From NCBI GenBank assembly GCA_005788145.1, contig SXYY01000057.1, forward strand, positions 1 through 41,257: 41,257 bases of DNA, read 5' to 3'. Positions 22,914 to 30,561 of the stretch are shown in pieces (within the stretch, counting starts at the first letter, position 1; each line of letters opens with the position of its first letter). The notes beneath the pieces are model-generated. The model ran no database searches. It saw nothing but the letters and a program-made list of their open reading frames with translations, and was not told the origin of the DNA. This DNA comes from Bacteroidota bacterium (GTDB lineage: Bacteria; Bacteroidota; Bacteroidia; NS11-12g; UBA955). The position numbers were made by a program, and so were the translations under genes.

Positions 22914-23892
22914 TGTTTGTGGCGGTGTTGCGGGTGGCCAAATAAAACAACAGATAGGCGATTCCCCCGAACACAATCATGAGCAAGTTACTGAAAGCCA
23001 CGGAAAAAATGCCAAAACTGTTGGCATGTACTTCGCTTAGGCCGTAAATGAGGGTTAATCCATAAGCCAGTGTGCCCCAAACTCCGGCTCCACCAGGAAT
23101 GGGTATGATGACGCCCAGCGAGGAGAAAATGACCACGCCCAAGGCATTGGCAATTGTGAGGTGCTCGGTGATATCTAGGCTCTGTAGGGTACAATAGGTA
23201 CTCAGCCAATAGCCAATCCAAATGCCATAAGAAGAAAGGATGAAAACCACGGGCTGTTTTAGGTGAAGAACTGATTGAAGTCCGGCGCGGAACTTTTCCA
23301 TGAGCGATGGTTCACCTTTGCCTTCGGTTTTTGGCTTGCGGGATTGCTGTTTTTTCAGGTATCGAACGCCGAAAATGCCCATCAATAAGATCATGGAGAT
23401 CGGGGTATAATACTTCGCCAATGGGGTGATGATGTACTGATCGAAGAAACCGTAGAATTCTTGAAATTGGATGCCCAAGCAGAGGAGGCAGAGCGACATC
23501 AAAACCAGCAAATCGATGATGCGTTCGGTTACTACTGAGCCTACCAAAGTGGGTAGGGGCGCTTTTTCGCTTTTTGCAGCCATGGCGCATCGCACAAATT
23601 CTCCGCCGCGGGAGGTGGCTACATTCACCAAATAGCCAATCATGACAGTGTAGAAGGCCCTGATTTTGTTGAGAGGGTACCCTGCGGGTTCAGTGAGCAT
23701 GTTCCATCGCCATCCCCTTAAATAATGGGCATAAAGCATGGTGATGGTCGCCCCCAATAGCCAATAAAGGTTGGCGTTTTTGACAGAATTGGCGGTTTGT
23801 TGCCAATCAATTTTAAACCCAATGGCTGTGAAGACGCCCGCTGCCAGCAGGATCATCAACACTTGGGAGACTATTTTTTTGTTGATTTTCAA
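22906..23892 (-). CDS. UPF0104 / lysylphosphatidylglycerol synthase-type transmembrane protein
   Basis: A 328-residue polytopic inner-membrane protein with about 7-8 helices. The pattern LRGWRWNMLTEP, then YLVNVATSRGGEFVRCAMAA and VTERIIDLLVLMSLC matches the YbhN/AglD-like family (flippase-like domain). Family roles include lipid or lipid-linked sugar transport; the true substrate here is unknown. The start is TTG at 23892, whose bases overlap the panD stop as TTGA, so expression depends on panD translation. No ATG is available near it. The next gene, rfaE2, overlaps its end. Confidence 0.82.
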   Translation of the reverse strand: MKINKKIVSQVLMILLAAGVFTAIGFKIDWQQTANSVKNANLYWLLGATITMLYAHYLRGWRWNMLTEPAGYPLNKIRAFYTVMIGYLVNVATSRGGEFVRCAMAAKSEKAPLPTLVGSVVTERIIDLLVLMSLCLLCLGIQFQEFYGFFDQYIITPLAKYYTPISMILLMGIFGVRYLKKQQSRKPKTEGKGEPSLMEKFRAGLQSVLHLKQPVVFILSSYGIWIGYWLSTYCTLQSLDITEHLTIANALGVVIFSSLGVIIPIPGGAGVWGTLAYGLTLIYGLSEVHANSFGIFSVAFSNLLMIVFGGIAYLLFYLATRNTATNND

Positions 23893-24236
23893 ATGACTTG
23901 GTTGTTCCTGTCGGGAAACAAGTTTTTGGGTTGATGCACTTTGGCCTCCTCTGGGGTCATTTGTACGAAGGTCATGATGATGAGTTCATCGCCCACCTGA
24001 CCTTTTCGCGCCGCTGCGCCATTTAAACCAATGATGCCCGTTCCACGCTCACCTTTGATGATGTAGGTTTCAAATCGCTCGCCATTGTTGTTGTTCACAA
24101 TCAATACTTTTTGGTTGGCAATCATGCCGGCAGCGTCGATCAAATTTTCATCGATGGTGATGCTGCCCGTATAATTCAACTCCGTTTGGGTTAGGCGGAC
24201 GTTGTGGATTTTTGCTTGTAATACCTCAATAAACAT
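23889..24236 (-). CDS. panD: aspartate 1-decarboxylase (pyruvoyl-dependent)
   Basis: Makes beta-alanine for pantothenate and coenzyme A. The 115-residue proenzyme has the self-cleavage site in NYTGSITID, Gly24-Ser25, which yields the pyruvoyl group at Ser25. GTGIIGLNGAAARKGQVGDELIIM follows as in all PanD. The start at 24236 (MFIEVLQAKIHNV) places Ser25 at the usual position; a further ATG at 24245 would add three residues. A TACCTTTG -7 box at 24250-24243 implies a very short or absent leader. It leads an operon with the UPF0104 gene and rfaE2, and diverges from recR. Confidence 0.95.
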   Translation of the reverse strand: MFIEVLQAKIHNVRLTQTELNYTGSITIDENLIDAAGMIANQKVLIVNNNNGERFETYIIKGERGTGIIGLNGAAARKGQVGDELIIMTFVQMTPEEAKVHQPKNLFPDRNNQVI

Positions 24237-24242
24237 GCGATG

Positions 24243-24250
24243 CAAAGGTA
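24243..24250 (-). promoter_or_regulatory. -7 element for panD
   Basis: TACCTTTG on the minus strand matches TAnnTTTG exactly. The predicted RNA start falls at about 24238-24235, on the ATG at 24236, so the mRNA may be leaderless. The -33 element is not clear. Confidence 0.5.
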
Positions 24251-24263
24251 GCAGGTTTTGATG

Positions 24264-24271
24264 TATTTTCG
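24264..24271 (+). promoter_or_regulatory. possible -7 element for recR
   Basis: TATTTTCG, one base from TAnnTTTG, ends 6 bases before the recR ATG at 24278, again predicting almost no leader. The same variant stands before yicC. Confidence 0.35.
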
Positions 24272-24277
24272 CGTCTT

Positions 24278-24883
24278 ATGCAATTTACATCAGGCATTGT
24301 TGAACAAGCGGTTGAAGCCCTTTCTTCGTTTCCGGGGATTGGAAAGCGCACAGCCCTTCGGTTGGTGATGTATTTGCTCAAACGTCCCGAAATGGAAGTG
24401 GCGCATTTGGCGGATGCTCTGCTGAAGCTGAAAACGGAGTTGCACCTTTGTGAGGTATGCGGCAATGTTAGCGATCACAAGCGATGCCATGTGTGTGTGA
24501 ATCCAAATCGGTCCGATGAGGTGATTTGTGTGGTGGAGGATTTCAGCGATTTGATGGCCATTGAATCAACGGCCCAGTTTAAGGGCAAATACCATGTATT
24601 GGGCGGTTTGATTTCTCCCATGGATGGTGTAGGTCCGGATGACTTAAATATCGTTTCTTTGTTGGGTCGGGTAGAAAATAGCTTGGTGGGTGAGGTAATG
24701 ATGGCCATGAGCGCCACGGTGGAAGGTGATACCACCATGTTTTACCTTGCCAAGAAACTCAAGCCCATGGGGGTGACGATTACTTGCATTGCCCGCGGAA
24801 TTGCAGTGGGTGGCGAAATTGAATATGCCGACGAGGTTACTTTGGGCAGGTCTATCGCCCAGAGAACAGAATATTTGTTGTAA
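24278..24883 (+). CDS. recR: recombination mediator protein RecR
   Basis: Loads RecA at gaps with RecF and RecO. The 201 residues have the N-terminal helix-hairpin-helix (LSSFPGIGKRTALRLVMYLL), the four-Cys zinc finger (CEVCGNVSDHKRCHVC), and the Toprim domain (VICVVEDFSDLMAIE, then HVLGGLISPMDGVGPDDLNI and ARGIAVGGEIEYADEVTLGRS). Length is normal. It precedes the glycosyltransferase by 17 bases and probably shares its transcript. Confidence 0.96.
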   Translation: MQFTSGIVEQAVEALSSFPGIGKRTALRLVMYLLKRPEMEVAHLADALLKLKTELHLCEVCGNVSDHKRCHVCVNPNRSDEVICVVEDFSDLMAIESTAQFKGKYHVLGGLISPMDGVGPDDLNIVSLLGRVENSLVGEVMMAMSATVEGDTTMFYLAKKLKPMGVTITCIARGIAVGGEIEYADEVTLGRSIAQRTEYLL

Positions 24884-24900
24884 TTTGCTCGATTCACGCC

Positions 24901-26844
24901 ATGTTGCACAAATTATCGGTCGTCATCGTCAACTACAACGTCAAGTACTTCTTGGAACAGGCGTTGCGTTCGGTGGAAAAGGCCGTGGAGGACATGGATG
25001 CAGAAGTTTGGGTGGTCGACAACAACAGTGTAGACGGCAGCGTGGCCATGGTGCAAGAGAAGTTTCCGTGGGTGAAGGTGTTGGCGAACAAGGACAATGT
25101 GGGCTTTTCTCGGGCCAATAACCAAGCCATCAGAGAGAGCAACAGTGAGTATGTGTTGCTGTTGAATCCTGATACGGTGTTGCAAGAAGACAGTTTGTTG
25201 AAGTGTGTGGCCTACATGGATGCGCGTTCGGAAGTGGGTGCTTTGGGTGTTCGAATGATCGATGGCAAAGGAAAGTTTTTACCGGAGAGTAAGCGCGGTT
25301 TGCCGTCACCGGCAGTTGCGTTGTACAAAATGACGGGATTGAGCGGTTTGTTTCCCAAGTCAAGGATCTTTGGCCGCTATCACCTCAAATATTTGAGCGA
25401 ACACGAAACCCACGATGTGGATGTGTTGAGCGGTGCTTTCATGATGATGCGTTCATCGGCATTGGATCGGGTTGGGCTTTTGGATGAGGACTACTTCATG
25501 TACGGCGAGGATGTAGATTTGAGTTATCGGATTACATTGGGCGGGTACAAGAATGTCTATTTTGCGGGTACAACCATCATCCATTACAAGGGGGAGAGTA
25601 CCAAGCGAAAGAGCGCGAACTATGTGAAGGTGTTTTACAACGCGATGGTATTGTTTGCCAAAAAACACTACAGCAGTTCAATGGCTAGGTGGTTCGCATT
25701 TTTTATACAGATGGCCATTTATTTGCGGGCGGGGTTGGCGTTTTTTGCCCGTTTGGCGGAGCAAATTTGGTTGCCATTGCTTGATTTTATCTTGATCGTG
25801 GCGGGCTATGTGGGCATTGCGAAATATTGGGAATTGTACCACAAATTCGTGCGCGGATATTACCCGCCAGAGTTTTACGGGGTGCATATTCCGCTCTATG
25901 CCTTGGTGGTCCTTTTTATGGTATGGATTTCAGGCGGATACGATCGGATGATGGTGGCGAGGCGACTTTTCCGCGGTGGGACTATTGGCGCAGTGGTTTT
26001 GTTTGCGATGTATGCATTTTTCCCCCGAGAATGGCAATTTTCACGGGCCATTTTGGCATTGGGGTCGGCTTGGGCGCTGGGGTCTTTGTTCATTAACCGC
26101 GGCATGGCCCAGGCGTTAAAAGTGGGGGGTGTGCAGTTTGATCACGGAGGACGCAGAAAAGTGGTTTTGGTTGGTGGTGTGGAAGAGTGTGAACGAATAG
26201 AGCGATTGTTGAAGTTGGGACGGGTGAACCACGAAGTGCTGGGCTGGGTTTCAGTGAGCGATGCACAAGCCATGGGTTTCATGGGACATTTGGGTCAGTT
26301 GTCCGAGGTATTGGCCATCTATCAGCCTGATTTGGTGATTTTTAGTGGTAAGGATGTGCCCTCTACGGAGATTATGGCGCACATGATCGATTTTCAATCG
26401 CTGCCAGTTCAGGTGAAGATTGCGCCAGAGCGGAGTGAGACCATCATTGGTTCGGATTCAAAAAATCAACCGGGCGAGTTGTTTACGCTTGAGGTGAATT
26501 ATCATTTGGCCCAACAACACCATTTGAGGAACAAAAGGGTCTTCGATTTGATTTTGTCTGTCATTGTAATTCTGGGTGCTGGGTTATTGATTTTCAATGC
26601 CCGTGGCCGAAACCTCTTGTTTCAGTGCATGGGCGTGTTGTTTGGAAACAAAACATGGGTCGGATACAATCCCGCAGGGCTTTCGGTTAAGTTGCCCAAA
26701 ATCAAAGATTGTGTGTTGGATGTTTCCACGCCGTATCTCGGAACTGGGTTTGAGTCTGACGCGGCGTTGGCCTATGCCAGAGATTATGAAGTGAGCAAAG
26801 ATGCTTGGGTGTTTTGGCGGAATTTACTAGGAAAATCGGTCTAA
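24901..26844 (+). CDS. family 2 glycosyltransferase fused to a degenerate polyprenyl-phosphate sugar transferase
   Basis: A 647-residue membrane protein. Residues 1-250 are a GT2 domain: LSVVIVNYNV, VVDNNSVDGS, the NPDT metal site near 89-92, and FMYGEDVDLSYR, as in rhamnosyltransferases. About five hydrophobic helices follow (265-400). Residues 415-540 read like the nucleotide-binding-like domain of WcaJ-type enzymes (KVVLVGGVEECERIERLL...DLVIFSGKDVPS). Then KRVFDLILS (545 on) starts a sugar-transferase domain, but the catalytic middle is absent, and it resumes at VLFGNKTWVGYNP (residue 587 on), where a real enzyme has VLKGDMSLVGPRP. It may scaffold or modulate polysaccharide assembly. Cotranscribed with recR and the histidine kinase. 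Confidence 0.8.
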   Translation: MLHKLSVVIVNYNVKYFLEQALRSVEKAVEDMDAEVWVVDNNSVDGSVAMVQEKFPWVKVLANKDNVGFSRANNQAIRESNSEYVLLLNPDTVLQEDSLLKCVAYMDARSEVGALGVRMIDGKGKFLPESKRGLPSPAVALYKMTGLSGLFPKSRIFGRYHLKYLSEHETHDVDVLSGAFMMMRSSALDRVGLLDEDYFMYGEDVDLSYRITLGGYKNVYFAGTTIIHYKGESTKRKSANYVKVFYNAMVLFAKKHYSSSMARWFAFFIQMAIYLRAGLAFFARLAEQIWLPLLDFILIVAGYVGIAKYWELYHKFVRGYYPPEFYGVHIPLYALVVLFMVWISGGYDRMMVARRLFRGGTIGAVVLFAMYAFFPREWQFSRAILALGSAWALGSLFINRGMAQALKVGGVQFDHGGRRKVVLVGGVEECERIERLLKLGRVNHEVLGWVSVSDAQAMGFMGHLGQLSEVLAIYQPDLVIFSGKDVPSTEIMAHMIDFQSLPVQVKIAPERSETIIGSDSKNQPGELFTLEVNYHLAQQHHLRNKRVFDLILSVIVILGAGLLIFNARGRNLLFQCMGVLFGNKTWVGYNPAGLSVKLPKIKDCVLDVSTPYLGTGFESDAALAYARDYEVSKDAWVFWRNLLGKSV

Positions 26845-26859
26845 ATTTCGTATATTATC

Positions 26860-28026
26860 ATGAAGAAATCGGTCAATAGTTTGTATGAGTCGCGGAAGTT
26901 TATTCGCATCATATTGATGCTATTGTCCTTGGTGATCAGCATTACCACCTTGTATTTGAGTCAATTGCTCGTGGTGAAAATTGCGGGCGAGGAGAAGAAG
27001 AAAATGGAAATGTGGGCGGAGGCTGAGAGCATTCTTTCCGATCCATACAGCGAAGGAGATTTGGGATTTCAGTTGCGCGTTGTGCAATCGAATACCACCA
27101 TCCCTGCCATTTTGGTGGACGAAAAGGGGAATATCCGTCAGACGGTGAATGTGGACACTGTGGGAAAATCCCCGGGATTTCTGCAGCGAAAATTGGAGGA
27201 TTTTAAGTTGGAGAATGAGCCAATTGTGGTGCCTGTGGATGAGAAGACCGATTATCGGGTGTATTATGGCAGCAGTACGGTGCTCACCCAATTGCAGTAT
27301 TATCCGTACGTGGTTTTGGGGATTGTGGCGCTGTTTATGTTTGTGAGTTATGCAGCGTTTTCTTACTCAACCCGAAGTGAACAGAACAAGGTTTGGGTTG
27401 GTTTGGCGAAGGAGACTGCCCACCAGTTGGGGACACCAATTTCGAGTTTGATGGGTTGGGTACAGGTGATGGAGATGGGTGAGCTTCCAGAGAATGCGGG
27501 GGTTGAGATGCGAAAGGATATCGACCGTTTGAACATCATCACAGAGCGATTCTCAAAAATTGGCAGTGAGCCAGTACTTGAAGATCTGGATTTGAATGAA
27601 GTGGTGCTGGAGGCAATGAATTACATGAAAAATCGCTCAGGAAAAGGAATTCAATTTGAGTCGAGCTATTGGGGTCATCCGGTGGTTTGTTCAATCAACA
27701 AAAACCTCTTCCATTGGGTGATTGAAAATTTGGTGAAGAACAGCATCGACGCGATGGATGGCGAGGGTAGACTCACCTGTTCGGTGAAGCAATTGAAGCA
27801 CAAAGCAGTGGTGGATATTACAGATACCGGCAAAGGAATTCCAAGCAATCAGATGAAATCGGTGTTCAAACCCGGGTATACCACCAAAAAGCGGGGATGG
27901 GGATTGGGCTTGTCTTTGGCGAAGCGAATCATCACCGATTACCACAGGGGAGAAATCTATGTAAAGGAAAGTGTGCCGTTGGAGCGAACCACCATCCGGA
28001 TTGTTTTGACCGCCGTGGTTCGATGA
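26860..28026 (+). CDS. orphan sensor histidine kinase
   Basis: A 388-residue inner-membrane kinase. A first helix (15-38), an extracytoplasmic sensor region of about 105 residues, and a second helix (about 148-168) lead straight to the H-box AKETAHQLGTPISSLMGW, with no HAMP domain visible. The ATPase domain has N-box ENLVKNSIDAMDG, G1 DTGKGIP, and GWGLGLSLAKRI. It is related to NtrB-type kinases of Bacteroidota. No response regulator lies in the window. It is 15 bases after the glycosyltransferase gene, which suggests a link with cell-envelope polysaccharide. Confidence 0.88.
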   Translation: MKKSVNSLYESRKFIRIILMLLSLVISITTLYLSQLLVVKIAGEEKKKMEMWAEAESILSDPYSEGDLGFQLRVVQSNTTIPAILVDEKGNIRQTVNVDTVGKSPGFLQRKLEDFKLENEPIVVPVDEKTDYRVYYGSSTVLTQLQYYPYVVLGIVALFMFVSYAAFSYSTRSEQNKVWVGLAKETAHQLGTPISSLMGWVQVMEMGELPENAGVEMRKDIDRLNIITERFSKIGSEPVLEDLDLNEVVLEAMNYMKNRSGKGIQFESSYWGHPVVCSINKNLFHWVIENLVKNSIDAMDGEGRLTCSVKQLKHKAVVDITDTGKGIPSNQMKSVFKPGYTTKKRGWGLGLSLAKRIITDYHRGEIYVKESVPLERTTIRIVLTAVVR

Positions 28027-28046
28027 GTAGGGGTGCCTTGGGGTCG

Positions 28047-28077
28047 TTGGCGGTGTGACAGAATTTCGGTAAGTTTG
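28047..28077 (+). promoter_or_regulatory. promoter of the DUF4293 gene, predicting a leaderless mRNA
   Basis: TTG at 28047-28049, a 20-base spacer, and TAAGTTTG at 28070-28077: a full consensus match. The ATG at 28082 is only 4 bases after the -7 box, so the transcript would start at or next to the start codon. Confidence 0.72.
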
Positions 28078-28081
28078 AAAT

Positions 28082-28561
28082 ATGATACAGCGAATTCAAA
28101 CCGTTTATTTATTTGCAGTGTTTGCCATTGGGTTGGTATTGATTTGGCAAGATCCGGTGTACGCTTGGTTCGATGGAGTGAATGAGCCAAGTTCGTATGT
28201 GCTGATGTTTTGGAACAGTTACGTTGGATCCGCCCCGGGGAATAATGTGTTGTATACTGCTGACTTGATGACGATGTTCGTTTCTTTATCGGCGATGGCG
28301 GTAAGTATCTTGTCGATTTTCTTTTTCAAAAACCGCAAATTTCAAATGAAGATGGTGATGGGTGCAACGTTGTTGTGTGTGATGGTGTTGGTGGTCATGT
28401 TGGCGCGGTATTATATCATTAAGTTGGGTCACCCAGAATTTGTGGGTCATTTGGGCATTCCGTTGATATGGCCTGGGTTGATGGCGATTTCGGGGTACAT
28501 GGCTTATCGCGGTGTGAGGGCCGATGAGCAGATGGTACGCAGTATGGATCGCATACGTTGA
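28082..28561 (+). CDS. DUF4293 family membrane protein
   Basis: A 159-residue protein with four hydrophobic helices (about 7-22, 58-80, 88-106, 122-139). It begins MIQRIQTVYLF and ends with the ADEQMVRSMDRIR tail; these two ends are the hallmarks of DUF4293, a family confined to Bacteroidota. Function is unknown. It has its own promoter and is followed 5 bases later by the M14 peptidase gene. Confidence 0.85.
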   Translation: MIQRIQTVYLFAVFAIGLVLIWQDPVYAWFDGVNEPSSYVLMFWNSYVGSAPGNNVLYTADLMTMFVSLSAMAVSILSIFFFKNRKFQMKMVMGATLLCVMVLVVMLARYYIIKLGHPEFVGHLGIPLIWPGLMAISGYMAYRGVRADEQMVRSMDRIR

Positions 28562-28566
28562 CGCGA

Positions 28567-30561
28567 ATGAAAAGACTGATTTTATTGGGCTTGTGTTTGG
28601 GGTTGGGCAGCGGGGTGTTGTTGGCTCAGCGAAAGGCTGCGAAGAAGGCCGTGTCATCATCGACGGAAGCGTTGGTTGTAAGCAAGCCACAACCGGCATT
28701 GAAATCGTATTCGTTGGTTGCCAAGGATGAGTTTGGTACTGTGGGATTGAGTGGGGTGATGCAGCGCGCCGAAGGCGCGCGCATGGCGAAGGGCAAAGCC
28801 CTGAGCGCCGAGATGCAAACCCTGTTTGATTCGCTCCAAACACCCTTTGAAAAATCGGGGGGCCTGGCCACCGCTTCCTATACTGAGTGTGTGACTTGGT
28901 ACCGCAGATTGGCCAAAGCCTTCCCCGCCTATTGTGCACTTACCTCCATTGGTTTGGGCGATGCAGGCAAGGATATTTATGTTTTTAAGCTATTGGGTGA
29001 GCGAATGGGTAGGATGGATCGGCTGGGACAATCCGACGACGGAATTCCCGCGGGACCAAATCAGATGGCATCGCCCAAAGTGAAAATATTGATCAATAAC
29101 AACATTCACCCCGGTGAGCCGGAAGGTACCGATGCATCCATGTTCTTGGTGAGAGATTTGTTGTTTTTCGGCCAGTATTGGCAGCAAACGTTGCCCTATT
29201 TGGAACTGCATGTGGTTTGTCAGTACAATGTAGATGGCACACTCAACCGCAATGCCCATTCGCGTGCCAACCAAAACGGTCCAGTGGAATACGGTTTTCG
29301 GGGGAATGCCCAGAACCTCGACCTCAACCGCGATTTCATCAAAATGGACTCGCGCAATGCAAAAGCCCTGGTCGCGTTGATGGCTTCGGAAAAGTATCAT
29401 TTGTTTGTAGACAATCACACCAGCAACGGGGCCGATTATCAATATGTATTGACGTATTTTCATACACGTCCCGAAAAGTTGATGCCGGAAATTGTTCCGA
29501 ATTTGCTGCTGTTGGAGACCGGATTGAAGCATCAGTTGGCCCGTCAAGATTGGCCCACGGCACCTTATGTGGAGACCATCAAAACAGTGCCCGATAGCGG
29601 ACTTTTTGCTTTTTGGGAAAGCGGTCGGTATGCCACTGGGTTCGCGGCGTTACACAATACCATTGGGTACACTGTGGAAACGCATATGCTCAAGCCTTTT
29701 TCACAGCGGATGTTGGCCACTTTGGCCTTCATGGAGCAGTTTTTAACGGTATCCACGTCTGATTCATTGCGCGCTCAATTTGAGAAAAATCGGATGAAAG
29801 GATGGGTGCGTAGGGTGGCAGACCAGCCAATTCATTATTTGCCCATCGCCCATACGCTGGACTTGAAACAGTACGAAATGATTCCCTTCAAAGGGTTTGA
29901 GTTTGGATACAGGCCCAGCCAAATTACAGGGGCTGATCGGTTGGTTTATGATACCCGAAAATCTTGGGAAAAACCTGTGAAATATTACAATCATTATGTT
30001 CCTACCGACAGTGTTCGGGTGCCAAGGGCTTACATCATTCCATTTGCTTACGATGATGTGATTCAAAAACTCAAGCGCAATGGAATCGCAGTGAGCAATG
30101 TGCCCATGGATACATTGGTGAGTTTGCGAGTGAGTTACATCGTGGATTACAAAACCGTATCCCACCCCTATGAGAAACACTACCTACATCACAGTGTAAA
30201 AACCCGCGATACGGTGATGAAAGTGATGGTGAGGGCTGGCGATGTGGTGGCTGTGGTGAAGCCTGATAATGAGCGCTTCTTGACGGCTGTGTTGGAGCCC
30301 CGTGCGGCAGATTCCTATTTTGCGTGGAATTCGTTCGATGGAATCTTACAACAGAAAGAAGGCTACAGCGATTATGTCTTTGAGGACAAAGCGGCGGCGT
30401 GGTTGGAGGCCCATCCGGATAAATATGCCGAATTACAGCGCAAGAAAGCGCAGGATCCGGTGTTTGCAAAAGATGCTTGGGCGCAATTGAATTGGGTTTA
30501 CAAACAGACCGAACACTATGAACCTACGCACAACCTGTATCCGGTTTATCGGGTAGATTGA
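28567..30561 (+). CDS. secreted M14 family zinc carboxypeptidase
   Basis: A 664-residue exported peptidase. A signal peptide of about 20 residues ends LLAQ. The M14 zinc site is INNNIHPGEPEG (His181, Glu184), with the third ligand in FVDNHTSNGADYQY, NLDLNRDF for substrate carboxylate binding, and GYTVETHM near the catalytic Glu. The C-terminal 230 residues are a beta-rich part typical of the large Bacteroidota M14 members. It probably degrades peptides in the periplasm or outside. The start at ATG 28567 was preferred to TTG 28558, which overlaps the DUF4293 stop. Its end overlaps the converging gene by 16 bases. Confidence 0.9.
   Translation: MKRLILLGLCLGLGSGVLLAQRKAAKKAVSSSTEALVVSKPQPALKSYSLVAKDEFGTVGLSGVMQRAEGARMAKGKALSAEMQTLFDSLQTPFEKSGGLATASYTECVTWYRRLAKAFPAYCALTSIGLGDAGKDIYVFKLLGERMGRMDRLGQSDDGIPAGPNQMASPKVKILINNNIHPGEPEGTDASMFLVRDLLFFGQYWQQTLPYLELHVVCQYNVDGTLNRNAHSRANQNGPVEYGFRGNAQNLDLNRDFIKMDSRNAKALVALMASEKYHLFVDNHTSNGADYQYVLTYFHTRPEKLMPEIVPNLLLLETGLKHQLARQDWPTAPYVETIKTVPDSGLFAFWESGRYATGFAALHNTIGYTVETHMLKPFSQRMLATLAFMEQFLTVSTSDSLRAQFEKNRMKGWVRRVADQPIHYLPIAHTLDLKQYEMIPFKGFEFGYRPSQITGADRLVYDTRKSWEKPVKYYNHYVPTDSVRVPRAYIIPFAYDDVIQKLKRNGIAVSNVPMDTLVSLRVSYIVDYKTVSHPYEKHYLHHSVKTRDTVMKVMVRAGDVVAVVKPDNERFLTAVLEPRAADSYFAWNSFDGILQQKEGYSDYVFEDKAAAWLEAHPDKYAELQRKKAQDPVFAKDAWAQLNWVYKQTEHYEPTHNLYPVYRVD
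28764..28780. repeat. 7-bp palindrome with 3-base loop inside the M14 gene
   Basis: GCGCGCC (28764-28770), GAA, GGCGCGC (28774-28780). It encodes part of QRAEGARM, outside the peptidase core. Confidence 0.5.

Noticed and set aside
28286-28939. 217-codon minus-strand frame across DUF4293 and the M14 start
   Set aside because: It spans two genes and their junction on the other strand and is rich in Arg/Thr/His/Pro, typical of antisense frames.
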